Source of the DNA: Wenzhouxiangella sp.
GTDB taxonomy: Bacteria > Pseudomonadota > Gammaproteobacteria > Xanthomonadales > Wenzhouxiangellaceae
Length of the DNA stretch: 11,641 nucleotides
Reading direction: 5' to 3'
Assembly (NCBI GenBank): GCA_007135355.1
Contig: SLJA01000119.1
Coordinates: 1 to 11,641 of the forward strand
A model generated the notes under the pieces. The model ran no database searches, was not told the origin of the DNA, and saw only the letters and a list, made by a program, of their open reading frames with translations. Made by a program: the position numbers and the translations under genes. Positions within the stretch are counted from its first letter, which is position 1. Each line of letters starts with the position of its first letter. Positions 1-6,403 of this stretch are shown piece by piece.

Positions 1-313
<313 letters not shown>

Positions 314-317
<4 letters not shown>

Positions 318-337
318 GGTCGACCGACCTCAGTTTT
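314..337 (+). terminator. Hairpin terminator shared by convergent sufS and lipoprotein genes
   Basis: An exact 8-bp inverted repeat (CTGAGGTC at 314-321, GACCTCAG at 326-333) with a four-base loop is followed on the plus strand by TTTT (334-337). It looks like a short Rho-independent terminator for sufS. The sufS stop (315-317) lies in the left arm and the stop of the minus-strand lipoprotein gene (330-332) lies in the right arm. No T-run follows on the minus strand, so termination in that direction is less clear. Confidence 0.6.
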
Positions 338-935
338 CCTCCAGGCGCCAGTGGCCGAATACCGGGTTGCCGCGAACCCGAATACCCAAGGCCTCCAGCC
401 ACTCTGCCACGACGTGGTTGGAGTTGTCGAACAAGGTATAGGGCATCGGGCCGGGCACGAACTCCAGATCGAATCGGTGATTGAACAAACGCTCTTGGGC
501 GCCCGCCTCAAATAGCGCTGTCAGTCGCATGTCCAGAGCGTCGATCTTTTCCGCCGCGGCGGTCAGGTGATGGATCGTCCGGATTTCAACCCTGATCTGT
601 CGGCGCAGGCCGTCTTCATCCATGATGGGCGCAAGCTCGCGGCGGCCAATCGCCGAGCGGCTCGGAACGAACAGGGCCGAAACGGCACGCACGGGTCCGC
701 TGCGGTCTTCGGCATACCAGGTCCAGTCACCGTGGGCGTAGCGCACCAGGCTGTAGTCGGCGCGGGTCAGTACCAGGCTGGCATGCCGGCCATGATCCAG
801 CAGAAATACCGGTCGGGTTGGCGCGGCTGGGTCGGGCATGGGCCGAGTCACCACGCCGGCGCAGCCGCTCAACAGAAGAAGGCTGAACAAGACCAGCGCA
901 AATGCCCAGTTGCTCAGGCGAGCAGGGCCAGTCAT
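330..935 (-). CDS. Predicted outer-membrane lipoprotein, possibly DUF2459-like, with a Ser at the expected Cys
   Basis: A 201-residue protein. The start at 935 is chosen because it places a classical lipoprotein signal at the N-terminus: hydrophobic core at residues ~11-22 and lipobox LLSGC with Cys25 as the lipidated residue. Ala at +2 predicts outer-membrane sorting. The open frame extends upstream to 1148, but that part overlaps sufU antisense and would bury the signal. The mature part has HGRHASLVL (His51), GDWTWY (~69-74) and FDNSNHVVAEWLEALG (~169-184). This order resembles DUF2459-type, circularly permuted papain-like proteins, in which an N-terminal His and a later NxCN-type motif form the active site. 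Here the Cys position would be Ser172. The family match is my reading from memory and is tentative; the lipoprotein call is firm. It stands opposite to, and between, sufS and sufU. Confidence 0.75.
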   Translation of the reverse strand: MTGPARLSNWAFALVLFSLLLLSGCAGVVTRPMPDPAAPTRPVFLLDHGRHASLVLTRADYSLVRYAHGDWTWYAEDRSGPVRAVSALFVPSRSAIGRRELAPIMDEDGLRRQIRVEIRTIHHLTAAAEKIDALDMRLTALFEAGAQERLFNHRFDLEFVPGPMPYTLFDNSNHVVAEWLEALGIRVRGNPVFGHWRLEEN

Positions 936-986
936 CTTACCGCTAGAAACACGCCGGTCTGTAGAGCGCTGGTAAACTTGCATCGC

Positions 987-1412
987 ATGGCCCTTCAGCA
1001 CCTTTACCGTGACATTATCCTTGAACACAACCGTCGTCCGCGCAACTTCCAGCGCCTGAGCGGTGCGACGCACAGCGCGCGCGGTCAGGATGCGTCCTGT
1101 GGCGATGATCTGCTGATTGAGCTGAAAGTCGTCGATGGTACGGTGCATGAGGCAGCCTTTTCAGGACAGGCCTGCGCCGTGACCCAGGCCGCTGCGTCAC
1201 TTCTGACCGTCTGGTTGCGCGGGCGTTCGCCGCACGAGGTGCGAACTGGCCTGCAGCGCTTCCGGGTCTTGCTGCAAGACCCCGCGGCGGCCCCCGATGC
1301 CGTGCTCGGGGAGCTGAACGAACTTCAGCCGGTTGGTGACTTTCCTGCCCGCCGGCGCAACGCGCTGCTGCCGTGGCGCACGGCAGTCAAGGCGCTGGAA
1401 GGTGCCGAATAG
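987..1412 (+). CDS. sufU: SufU-like (NifU N-terminal/IscU-fold) Fe-S assembly protein lacking the fourth metal ligand
   Basis: A 141-residue protein of the SufU family, which in Firmicutes accepts sulfur from SufS through a zinc-ligand swap. It starts MALQHLYRDIILEHNRRPRN, the usual family N-terminus, so the ATG at 987 is preferred over the longer open frame from 567, whose extension lies antisense to the lipoprotein gene. Family landmarks are CGD with Cys38 and Asp40, GQACAV with Cys63, and FPARRR just before residue 125. In Bacillus subtilis SufU the ligands are Cys41, Asp43, Cys66 and Cys128; the spacing here is the same with a constant offset of three, but residue 125 is Asn (codon AAC at 1359-1361). 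No convincing Shine-Dalgarno precedes the ATG. The divergent lipoprotein start is 51 bp away. It could be an active variant or a protein drifting from its original role; the family assignment is secure. Confidence 0.85.
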   Translation: MALQHLYRDIILEHNRRPRNFQRLSGATHSARGQDASCGDDLLIELKVVDGTVHEAAFSGQACAVTQAAASLLTVWLRGRSPHEVRTGLQRFRVLLQDPAAAPDAVLGELNELQPVGDFPARRRNALLPWRTAVKALEGAE

Positions 1413-1422
1413 CCACGGATCC

Positions 1423-1441
1423 GCGGCTCAAGCCGAGCCGC
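1423..1441. other. Hairpin in the sufU / membrane-protein convergent junction
   Basis: An exact 7-bp inverted repeat (GCGGCTC 1423-1429, GAGCCGC 1435-1441) with a five-base loop lies 10 bp past the sufU stop. It contains the stop codon (1428-1430) of the converging minus-strand gene. Neither strand has a T-run after it, so it is not a canonical intrinsic terminator; it may still protect the 3' ends or assist termination. Confidence 0.35.
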
Positions 1442-2426
1442 TGCCCTGGGCCGGCTCATTGGCATTGGCCGACTCGGAAGTCGGATGTTGCGACTCCCAT
1501 TCGCTGGCCTTGCGCCTGAACTCACCGAACTTCTTGGAAACGCCCTCGAGTTTGCTTTCCCACTCCGGGTTAGGGGTCTGACCTTCGGTGACCTTGAAGA
1601 ACACCTGCATCAGGGCAGTCATGCCGATGGGTTCGATGACCGACTGTTTCACGCCCCAGGCAAAAACCACGGCAAAGAGCAGGGTCAGCGGACCAGCGAC
1701 GGCGGGCATCAGCGCGACCAGCCCGATCAGGGGGCCAAGGATCAGCAAGAACACCAGGAAGGTCAAGCCCCAGATAATGAAGGCCAGAAAAAAGGCATTC
1801 TTCAGAAAGGCCTTGTAGTTCTGGGCGTAAAGGATGAGGGCCGTGCGGCTGGATGCCCAGGGGTTGTCCGAGCGGGTGCGAATGTTATAAGCCAGGATGA
1901 CTTCATCAAGGTAGGTCAGCGACAGGTTGACCACCGTATTGATGAATTTGACCACGTTGCGCAATCCCGGAATAGGGATGAACGAGGTGACAGTGAAAAA
2001 AATTCGATTGAAAGCCCGCAATACCACCTTGATCAGCTGATCGACCCCGAACAGGACCGAGGACTCGGCAAAACGCTCGCGCACCACGCGCTGGGCGTGA
2101 TCGATCTGGCCTCGTCCCTGAGGCAATTCCTTGCCTTCCATCAGTTCGACCAGCACCGCAATATGCCCGGCCTTGACCATGTAGAGCAAATATTCGCGCA
2201 GCATGTAGGCAATCACCGACATGATGCCAAAGCCGACCAGGCCGCCAAAAAAGCTGAATGCACCGGGCTCGCCGCCGATCATCCCGATGCCGTAGCCGAT
2301 TCCGGCGCCGATTCCGGTCAGCAGGATGTAGGCGAAGGTGATGGCGAAATAAATCAGGAACCGGAATACCAGAAACGGCATGGTTTTGGCCATCAGGCCA
2401 AGAATTTCCCCAATCTTGAAGTCCAT
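1428..2426 (-). CDS. Integral membrane protein of unknown function
   Basis: A 332-residue protein I do not recognise. Strongly hydrophobic stretches lie at residues ~16-50 (with Gly-rich GIGAGIGYGIG), ~55-84, ~208-232 and ~233-262, suggesting about four membrane passes. The central part (~100-205) is amphipathic and holds an IPIPG motif (~150-154) and a conserved-looking segment around LDEVILAYNIR (~173-183). A hydrophilic tail (~283-332) rich in Glu, Ser, Asn and Ala ends the protein. The start ATG is preceded by GGAG about 12 nt upstream. It lies 86 bp downstream of the SDR gene on the same strand, so it may be co-transcribed, but no clear promoter or terminator is visible in the gap. A transporter or a membrane-organising role are both possible; nothing in the sequence decides. 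Confidence 0.8.
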   Translation of the reverse strand: MDFKIGEILGLMAKTMPFLVFRFLIYFAITFAYILLTGIGAGIGYGIGMIGGEPGAFSFFGGLVGFGIMSVIAYMLREYLLYMVKAGHIAVLVELMEGKELPQGRGQIDHAQRVVRERFAESSVLFGVDQLIKVVLRAFNRIFFTVTSFIPIPGLRNVVKFINTVVNLSLTYLDEVILAYNIRTRSDNPWASSRTALILYAQNYKAFLKNAFFLAFIIWGLTFLVFLLILGPLIGLVALMPAVAGPLTLLFAVVFAWGVKQSVIEPIGMTALMQVFFKVTEGQTPNPEWESKLEGVSKKFGEFRRKASEWESQHPTSESANANEPAQGSGSA

Positions 2427-2512
2427 GGTCGGTCAAATCTCCAGCAGTGGTTGCAAGCGGGCTTTAGCCCCTTAATACGCAAATACCGGCTCAATCACGC
2501 CAAGGTATCGCT

Positions 2513-3226
2513 TCAAAGCTGACGGATATCGACGAAATCCCCCGATTCGCGCTGCGCGCGTAACTGGGGCAGCAGATCAAGAATCATTTCGGCGGCCCGC
2601 CCGGGGTCCGGCATGTGCTCGGTGCCGCGTGCGTCTTTCAGTTTCTGTACGGATGGGTAATCAGCGCTGTCGACTTCGCCACACAAGTAGTCCTGCATGG
2701 CGGTATCGACCAGGCCCGGCGCCAGAGCCAGCAGCTGGGTGTCGGGCATTTCGTGTGCATACAGCTGCATCAGGTTGTTGAGCGCGGCCTTGGACAGCGA
2801 GTAGGCGCCCCAGCCGTAGCTCATGTTGACCGCCGCGCCCGACGAGATGGACACAATCTGGTCGACCGGCAGCTGGCGCTGGATCAGCCAGTCCAGGATC
2901 AGCTTGTTCGACCAGACGTTGATCCGCATCAGGTGTTCCAGATCATGCACGTCGGTATCGGCCAGATCCTGAATGCGGCCCAGAGTGCCGGCATTCAGGA
3001 TCACCAGGTCCAGACGCAGACAGTCTGACAGCAGCCGATCTAGGCCCTCTTCGAGCTTGTTCAGATCGCCCAGGTCCTGGCGGCGATCGCGGATGACGTC
3101 GTCGTATTTGGCTTTTAGCGGGCAACCGCGCCGGCTCATGCCCCAGACGATGGCCTCGCGGGCCATCAGGGCTTCGGTAAAACCGAGACCGAGACCACTG
3201 CTGTTGCCGGTGATAAACACATTCAT
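2513..3226 (-). CDS. Short-chain dehydrogenase/reductase (SDR), NADPH type likely
   Basis: A 237-residue classical SDR. It has the Rossmann motif TGNSSGLG (residues 6-13), NAG (78-80), and the catalytic set Asn103, Ser129, Tyr142 and Lys146 (Tyr and Lys in YSLSK), with PG at 170-171 after the active site. SRR (31-33) at the end of the second beta strand puts arginines where NADPH-binding members have them, so NADPH preference is inferred. Start and length fit the family. The substrate cannot be read from sequence; short SDRs of this layout include benzil/sepiapterin reductase-like enzymes. The gene begins 5 bp after the stop of the S9 peptidase gene, so the two are almost certainly one transcript with translational coupling; a direct functional link is not evident. 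Confidence 0.93.
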   Translation of the reverse strand: MNVFITGNSSGLGLGFTEALMAREAIVWGMSRRGCPLKAKYDDVIRDRRQDLGDLNKLEEGLDRLLSDCLRLDLVILNAGTLGRIQDLADTDVHDLEHLMRINVWSNKLILDWLIQRQLPVDQIVSISSGAAVNMSYGWGAYSLSKAALNNLMQLYAHEMPDTQLLALAPGLVDTAMQDYLCGEVDSADYPSVQKLKDARGTEHMPDPGRAAEMILDLLPQLRAQRESGDFVDIRQL

Positions 3227-3231
3227 GATGC

Positions 3232-5625
3232 TTACTCGTGCGCTCCGATGGTGGTTTCAAACAACTTGAGGATACGCCGATACTGGTCCAGCCAGCTCGA
3301 AGGACGCTGAAATCCATGTCTTTCCAGCGGATAAGAGGCCAGTTCCCATTTCTCCTTTTCCAGATCGATCAGGCGTTGCGCCAGACGCACCACGTCCTGG
3401 TAGAACACATTGTCGTCGAGCATGCCGTGGGTCATCAACAGGTGGCCTTGCAATCCTTCGGCAAATTCGATCGGTGAGGAGCGCGTATAGGCTTCCGGGT
3501 CGACCTCCGGGGAATTGAGGATGTTGGAGGTATAAGGATGGTTGTAATGGGCCCAGTCGGTGACCGGCCGCAGCGCGGCTCCCGCGGCGAAGACTTCCGG
3601 GGCATTGAACAGCGCCATGAACGTCATGAACCCGCCGTAGGAGCCACCATAGAGGCCGATGCGGGCCGGATCGGCGCCGTGGTGCTCGACCAGCCAGTTG
3701 ACGCCGTCGATCAAATCCTCCAGTTCGGGTGTGCCCATCTGGCGGTAGATGGCCGTGCGCCAGTCACGTCCGTAGCCGCGGCTGGCGCGAAAATCCATGT
3801 CCAGCACGTGATAGCCGCGCTCGGTCAGCAGGTTGTGGAACATCTGCTCACGGAAGTACTGCGGATAACGCCGGTGCACGTTCTGCAAATAACCGGCGCC
3901 GTGGACGAACAATACGGCCGGATGGCCACCTTCCGGTGCCGGCGTGCGGGCCGGGTAAAACTTCGACCAGATCGGCCCGGCGCCGTGGCTGGACTCAATG
4001 CCGACGATCTCGGGTGGCTGCCAGTCGATCGCGCGGAATGCCTCGCTACGGGTGTCGGTCAGGGGCTCGATGGCGCCGCCTTCGACCGCGACCAGCCCAA
4101 TCTGGGCCGGCAAGTAGGGTTCGGAAAAGCGCACGAGGATGCGCTCGTGGTCGGGCAGCACGGCGAAATCCTCGATGCCGCGATGCTCGGTCAGGCGCAC
4201 CAGCTCATCGGTGTCCAGATCGAGCCGGTACAGGTCGTACTCGGTGGGATGCGAGCGGTTCGACAGCAGCCAGACCTGGCGGCCGTCGGCGCTGATCACC
4301 GGATCCATGACCTCGAACCGGCCTGCCGTGCGGGCGCGCTCGCCGCCGGTCTCGGCATGAACCGTGTAGAAGTGGGCGAAACCACTTTGCTCTGACAGAA
4401 ACCATAAAGTCGGGTTGTCGCCCAACCAGCCGAATGCGTTGAAGGCCCAGTTGATCCAGGCCGGATCGGTGAGGCGGTGGCGCGGGTTGAGGTCGGGGTT
4501 TTCCGGCTCCAGCGTAGCGATCCAGCGGTCCTTGTTGTCGTTGGCCCGGATCATGACGGCGGCAAGCTCGCCACCCGGATGCCAGTTCATGCCGATGATG
4601 CTGACGGCGCGGTTTTCGCCCTCGCCCAGCGGCGCGATGTCCTGTGCCGCTTTCAGTTCGGCCAGCGGGTCGTCTTGGATCCTGGGAAGCGCGGACAGAT
4701 CGATCTCAGACCGCTCGCGCTCGACCAGGTCCAGCAGCCACAGTGACTGCGCCGCCGGCGGGTTGCGGCCGACCAGGGTGCGTACGTCCTCGATCTTAAT
4801 GTAGCCGTCGACGGTCACATAGTGCGGCATCTGACCGCCTCTGCCGCCATCATGGCGTGCCGGCCGCACCGCCAGCAGCAGCCAGCGTCCGTCGGGCGAC
4901 AGGCTGGAACTTAACGGGACGATATCGGCACCGAGAAACCAGGGCGCAGCCGATCGGGTCGGGTCTTCGGCCGCGGCTCGCCGGCTCTCGGCGCGCCGTG
5001 CGCTTTCCCGCTCACGATCCTCGCGCAGGCTGGAGAACAGGCGCAGCTGGTGCCGGCTCAGGCTGTCCTCCGGCTCGGCGTCGGGGTCGGCCTCGAAGCG
5101 CAGGTCGGCCACCGGCCAGGCCAGGCCGGACTCGATGTTCTGGCGCCACCACTGGTTGCCGCGGCGGAAATGGACGAACTGACCGTCGCTGCTGAAGCCG
5201 GCTTGCTGATCGATTTCCGGGCTGCGGGTCAGCTGGCGCGCCGGGCTGCCGTCCAGGGCGTCGACGAACAGATTGCCGTCGCGGATGAACAGGGCCTGGC
5301 CGGAGTGGGGGTGAAACACCGGATTGGTGCCGGACAGCTCGGCCTGGTCGGCGAAGCGGAGGATTTCGTCGCGGCCAGTGGCCAGATCAATGCGCCGTAC
5401 ATCATGCAAGGGGCTATCGTCGCGGCGTATCCGGTAGATCACTGACTCGCCGTCCAGCTGCCACCACGCCTGCTCGACCGGGTTGCCCATCCAGGCCGGC
5501 TCGGCCATGATCTGGCGCAAATCCAGAGCTTCGGCGTCGGCAGCAGGGCTGAATCCCCCGCCTGTGACGAATACAAACAGGGCAACTGCCATCCATCGCT
5601 GGGTCATGAGTCTTGAAAAGTCCAT
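3232..5625 (-). CDS. Secreted S9 (prolyl oligopeptidase/DPP IV-type) serine peptidase
   Basis: From the ATG at 5625 the protein has 797 residues: a signal peptide (hydrophobic core MAVALFVFVTGG, cleavage near AADAEA), an N-terminal beta-propeller of WD40-like/DPP IV-like repeats (~50-550) and a C-terminal alpha/beta-hydrolase domain. The nucleophile is Ser662 in GGSYGG, the acid Asp737 in HGMLDDNV and the base His770 in ERHGF; spacings of 75 and 33 residues match S9 peptidases (DPP IV 78 and 32). DFRASRGYG before the nucleophile is also typical. It should cleave short peptides in the periplasm or outside the cell. An Arg/Glu-rich helix (~200-220) interrupts the propeller. The ATG at 5607 is an equally good start: neither has a strong Shine-Dalgarno, and a TATACT box (5643-5648, minus strand) would leave a more usual leader for 5607. 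Followed at 5 bp by the SDR gene. Confidence 0.92.
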   Translation of the reverse strand: MDFSRLMTQRWMAVALFVFVTGGGFSPAADAEALDLRQIMAEPAWMGNPVEQAWWQLDGESVIYRIRRDDSPLHDVRRIDLATGRDEILRFADQAELSGTNPVFHPHSGQALFIRDGNLFVDALDGSPARQLTRSPEIDQQAGFSSDGQFVHFRRGNQWWRQNIESGLAWPVADLRFEADPDAEPEDSLSRHQLRLFSSLREDRERESARRAESRRAAAEDPTRSAAPWFLGADIVPLSSSLSPDGRWLLLAVRPARHDGGRGGQMPHYVTVDGYIKIEDVRTLVGRNPPAAQSLWLLDLVERERSEIDLSALPRIQDDPLAELKAAQDIAPLGEGENRAVSIIGMNWHPGGELAAVMIRANDNKDRWIATLEPENPDLNPRHRLTDPAWINWAFNAFGWLGDNPTLWFLSEQSGFAHFYTVHAETGGERARTAGRFEVMDPVISADGRQVWLLSNRSHPTEYDLYRLDLDTDELVRLTEHRGIEDFAVLPDHERILVRFSEPYLPAQIGLVAVEGGAIEPLTDTRSEAFRAIDWQPPEIVGIESSHGAGPIWSKFYPARTPAPEGGHPAVLFVHGAGYLQNVHRRYPQYFREQMFHNLLTERGYHVLDMDFRASRGYGRDWRTAIYRQMGTPELEDLIDGVNWLVEHHGADPARIGLYGGSYGGFMTFMALFNAPEVFAAGAALRPVTDWAHYNHPYTSNILNSPEVDPEAYTRSSPIEFAEGLQGHLLMTHGMLDDNVFYQDVVRLAQRLIDLEKEKWELASYPLERHGFQRPSSWLDQYRRILKLFETTIGAHE

Positions 5626-5679
5626 GCTCGGGGATGGGTCGGAGTATAGCGAGGCTGGCCCGGCCGCCGGGGCCGAATC

Positions 5680-5709
5680 TTGATCGCCTGCGGCAGGCCT
5701 TGCTACCAT
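5680..5709 (+). promoter_or_regulatory. Candidate sigma-70 promoter for the small exported protein
   Basis: TTGATC (5680-5685), an 18-bp spacer and TACCAT (5704-5709), each matching consensus at four of six positions. Transcription would begin near 5716, giving a leader of ~34 nt that includes the clear Shine-Dalgarno GAGGTG (5738-5743) six bases before the ATG at 5750. Prediction only. Confidence 0.3.
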
Positions 5710-5749
5710 GCCAGCCTGCCTTGGAATCCTTCAACTCGAGGTGTTCAAG

Positions 5750-6097
5750 ATGGTCAAAATACTTGGAAATGTGCTCCTGGCGGTGGCTGCCCTCGTGGCC
5801 ATGACGCTGCATGCTGACACTGCGGAGCCGCGCGACCGCGTGCTGGATGGCAAACAGCCATCGGCCGAACTGCAACGCCAGATCGAGGCGCTGCGGCAAC
5901 AGGCCGCGGAGCAGGGAGTTGAAATCTCCGACATCCAGATTCGACTAAATTCGGAAGCCTCGGTGGCGGAGGATCGGCCTGCCTTCGGTTGCACGGTCAG
6001 CCGTTATCAGTCCATCGACGAGATGCCTGGGGAAGTCCATATCAAGGCCACGGCGCCGACTTGTCTGGACGCGCTGAGGCTGCTGGAAGAGGTGTGA
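5750..6097 (+). CDS. Small exported protein of unknown function with two cysteines
   Basis: A 115-residue protein, not recognised. The ATG at 5750 is chosen over the upstream frame start at 5708 because GAGGTG sits six bases before it and the protein then begins with a typical signal peptide (MVKILGNVLLAVAALVAM, likely cleavage after LHA at residue ~22). The mature part has a Gln/Glu-rich helix (~38-57, possible short coiled coil), a segment VEISDIQIRL, and two cysteines, Cys81 (FGCTV) and Cys105 (APTCL), that could form a disulfide in the periplasm. It is divergent from the secreted S9 peptidase and upstream of the tRNA gene. A relation to the peptidase (for example as inhibitor or partner) is conceivable but nothing shows it. 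Confidence 0.7.
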   Translation: MVKILGNVLLAVAALVAMTLHADTAEPRDRVLDGKQPSAELQRQIEALRQQAAEQGVEISDIQIRLNSEASVAEDRPAFGCTVSRYQSIDEMPGEVHIKATAPTCLDALRLLEEV

Positions 6098-6105
6098 ATC
6101 CAGCA
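6081..6105 (+). other. Weak hairpin at the end of the small exported protein gene
   Basis: TGCTGGA (6081-6087) and TCCAGCA (6099-6105) form a 7-bp stem with an 11-nt loop around the TGA stop. A TTTTT run occurs 12 bases later (6118-6122), too far for a canonical intrinsic terminator. Confidence 0.2.
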
Positions 6106-6132
6106 AGTCGAGCGAAGTTTTTGCCGAATGTA

Positions 6133-6160
6133 TTGATTCTTTTATTTGCGCTGCTATAAT
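6133..6160 (+). promoter_or_regulatory. Sigma-70 promoter of the initiator tRNA / rimP-nusA-infB operon
   Basis: TTGATT (6133-6138), a 16-bp spacer and a perfect TATAAT (6155-6160) lie directly before the tRNA. The local sequence is AT-rich compared with its surroundings. Transcription should start around 6167-6168, only ~5 nt before the mature tRNA 5' end. It is the only convincing promoter seen upstream of the rimP-nusA-infB genes. Confidence 0.75.
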
Positions 6161-6172
6161 TAGCGGCTCAAT

Positions 6173-6249
6173 TGCGGGGTGGAGCAGTCTGGCAGCTCGT
6201 CGGGCTCATAACCCGAAGGTCGCAGGTTCGAATCCTGCCCCCGCTACCA
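6173..6249 (+). tRNA. metY: Initiator tRNA-Met (CAT anticodon), metY position
   Basis: A 77-nt tRNA with encoded CCA. Acceptor stem GCGGGG (positions 2-7) pairs with CCCCGC (66-71); D-stem GAGC/GCTC; anticodon stem TCGGG/CCCGA with loop CTCATAA (anticodon CAT at 6207-6209); T-stem GCAGG/CCTGC. Initiator marks are the three G-C pairs next to the anticodon loop, the purine11-pyrimidine24 pair in the D-stem, and an unpaired 1-72 end. Here the 1-72 pair is T6173/T6245, that is U1-U72 instead of the C1-A72 of most bacterial initiators. The T-loop reads TTCGAAT (G57) where Escherichia coli has A57. Its place upstream of rimP-nusA-infB is that of E. coli metY. Confidence 0.95.
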
Positions 6250-6253
6250 GGTT

Positions 6254-6342
6254 TCTTCAGAAACTCGAAAAAGCCCCTGGTCAAAGGGGCTTTTTTCGTA
6301 CTGGGACGTGGAAAATCCACGAGTCTTCAGAAAGTAGAAAAA
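6254..6342 (+). repeat. Imperfect 19-bp direct repeat flanking the metY terminator
   Basis: Bases 6254-6272 and 6324-6342 match at 17 of 19 positions (TCTTCAGAAA, then one changed base, T, one changed base, GAAAAA), offset by exactly 70 bp. The first copy runs into the left arm of the terminator; the second lies after it in the rimP leader. Confidence 0.6.
6268..6296 (+). terminator. Intrinsic terminator after the initiator tRNA
   Basis: AAAAAGCCCCT (6268-6278) pairs with AGGGGC plus a T6 run (6285-6296), with a six-base loop. The stem has six GC-rich pairs extended by A-T pairs and ends in six T residues: a textbook Rho-independent terminator 18 bp after the tRNA CCA. Because the rimP operon lies beyond it, it is probably an attenuating or read-through terminator. 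Confidence 0.85.
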
Positions 6343-6403
6343 ACATGCAGGAGTCCCTGACCAGTCCTGGACTGCTGTTTTGGAAGGAGTGGCGCTTCAG
6401 CGC
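6297..6403 (+). other. Structured leader between metY terminator and rimP
   Basis: This 107-bp stretch holds no gene. It contains an exact stem CGTGGA-AAA-TCCACG (6307-6321), the second direct-repeat copy (6324-6342), a 13-bp palindrome CAGTCCTGGACTG (6362-6374) and a stem GCGC-TTCA-GCGC (6392-6403) directly before the rimP start. I see no convincing -35/-10 pair in it. Confidence 0.5.
6384..6403 (+). promoter_or_regulatory. rimP ribosome-binding site with a hairpin in the spacer
   Basis: AAGGAG (6384-6389) is a strong Shine-Dalgarno, but it lies 14 bases from the preferred ATG (6404), beyond the usual 5-9. Twelve of those bases (6392-6403) form a GCGC-TTCA-GCGC stem-loop, which would shorten the effective distance if folded. 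Confidence 0.45.

Noticed and set aside
567..986. N-terminal extension of the sufU frame
   Set aside because: It would add 140 residues unrelated to SufU and lies antisense to the lipoprotein gene; the family N-terminus starts exactly at the ATG at 987.
936..986. Promoters for the divergent lipoprotein and sufU genes
   Set aside because: A TAAACT at 973-978 is a poor -10 with no -35 at the right distance and would start at the ATG itself; no pair on either strand was good enough to list.
936..1148. N-terminal extension of the lipoprotein frame
   Set aside because: It overlaps sufU antisense and would place the lipobox at residue 96, incompatible with a lipoprotein signal.
2453..2475. Possible terminator (GGGCTAAAGCCC on the minus strand) between the SDR and membrane-protein genes
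   Set aside because: The stem is only four to five pairs, with no following T-run on the minus strand; not enough to call.
1485..2522. A 345-codon open frame antisense to the membrane protein
   Set aside because: It is codon-aligned with the minus-strand gene and reads as Gln/His/Asp-rich nonsense; the minus-strand frame has clear membrane segments and a start with a ribosome-binding site.
3538..4395. A 285-codon open frame antisense to the S9 peptidase
   Set aside because: It is codon-aligned with a gene that has a complete catalytic triad and family motifs; the open antisense frame is explained by rare sense TTA/CTA/TCA codons.
6172..6360. A 62-codon frame over the tRNA and its terminator
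   Set aside because: It starts at a TTG one base before the tRNA and translates the tRNA and terminator; there is no ribosome-binding site.
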